Under the pieces are notes generated by a model that was not told the DNA's origin, ran no database searches, and saw only the letters and a list, made by a program, of their open reading frames with translations. Both the position numbers and the translations under genes were made by a program. A stretch of DNA of 18,492 bases from JANMEX01 sp031423755 (GTDB lineage: Bacteria; Pseudomonadota; Alphaproteobacteria; Rhizobiales; Rhizobiaceae). Below, piece by piece: positions 18,492 through 18,492 of this stretch (positions are counted from its first letter, which is position 1; every line of letters begins with the position of its first letter). The stretch lies in contig JANPGC010000039.1 of the NCBI GenBank assembly GCA_031423755.1, positions 1 to 18,492 of the forward strand. Reading direction: 5' to 3'.

Positions 18492-18492
18492 T

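Overview
The window looks like a chromosomal segment of an alphaproteobacterium, most likely from the Rhizobiales (Hyphomicrobiales). The signs are a high GC content, the dxs / small gene / tlyA / RNA methyltransferase gene order, an ArsR-methyltransferase fusion regulator coupled to metF, and short palindromic repeats of the kind that litter rhizobial intergenic DNA. I did not identify a genus. No rRNA, tRNA, CRISPR array, phage or transposase gene was found.

Layout: (1) 2-2959, + strand: the 3' part of a fused hydantoinase/5-oxoprolinase gene, interrupted in frame by three units of a ~53-bp palindromic repeat; a fourth unit follows its stop codon. (2) 3156-4085: an AT-rich gene for a protein of unknown function with a HEPN-like C-terminal motif, then a ~190-bp inverted-repeat element. 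(3) 4465-7494: a small secreted Cys-containing protein, a membrane-anchored serine hydrolase (minus strand), and a GH25 lysozyme-like lipoprotein transcribed divergently from the hydrolase. (4) 7491-9797: a PLP-dependent ornithine/lysine decarboxylase (minus) divergent from an EamA/DMT exporter (plus). (5) 10038-10124: a 28-residue putative membrane peptide gene with an ideal ribosome binding site, followed by a terminator. (6) 10200-12127, minus: ArsR-methyltransferase regulator and metF, overlapping by one base, behind a palindromic operator candidate. (7) 12203-13283: a DUF2293-type gene and a MOSC-domain gene, convergent, separated by a 165-bp hairpin-like repeat whose two ends supply both stop codons. 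(8) 13405-14319: prmB. (9) 14293-18491, minus: dxs (5' end beyond the window), a small exported protein, tlyA and an RlmD/TrmA-type RNA methyltransferase, the last two overlapping as ATGA.

Functionally this is mostly housekeeping: methionine/folate one-carbon metabolism, ribosome and rRNA methylation, isoprenoid precursor synthesis, polyamine synthesis and glutathione-cycle or hydantoin-type ring opening. I found no large undescribed multi-gene system. The parts most worth a second look are the palindromic repeats translated inside the oxoprolinase, the convergent-gene hairpin carrying two stop codons, the 28-residue peptide gene, and the AT-rich HEPN-like gene.
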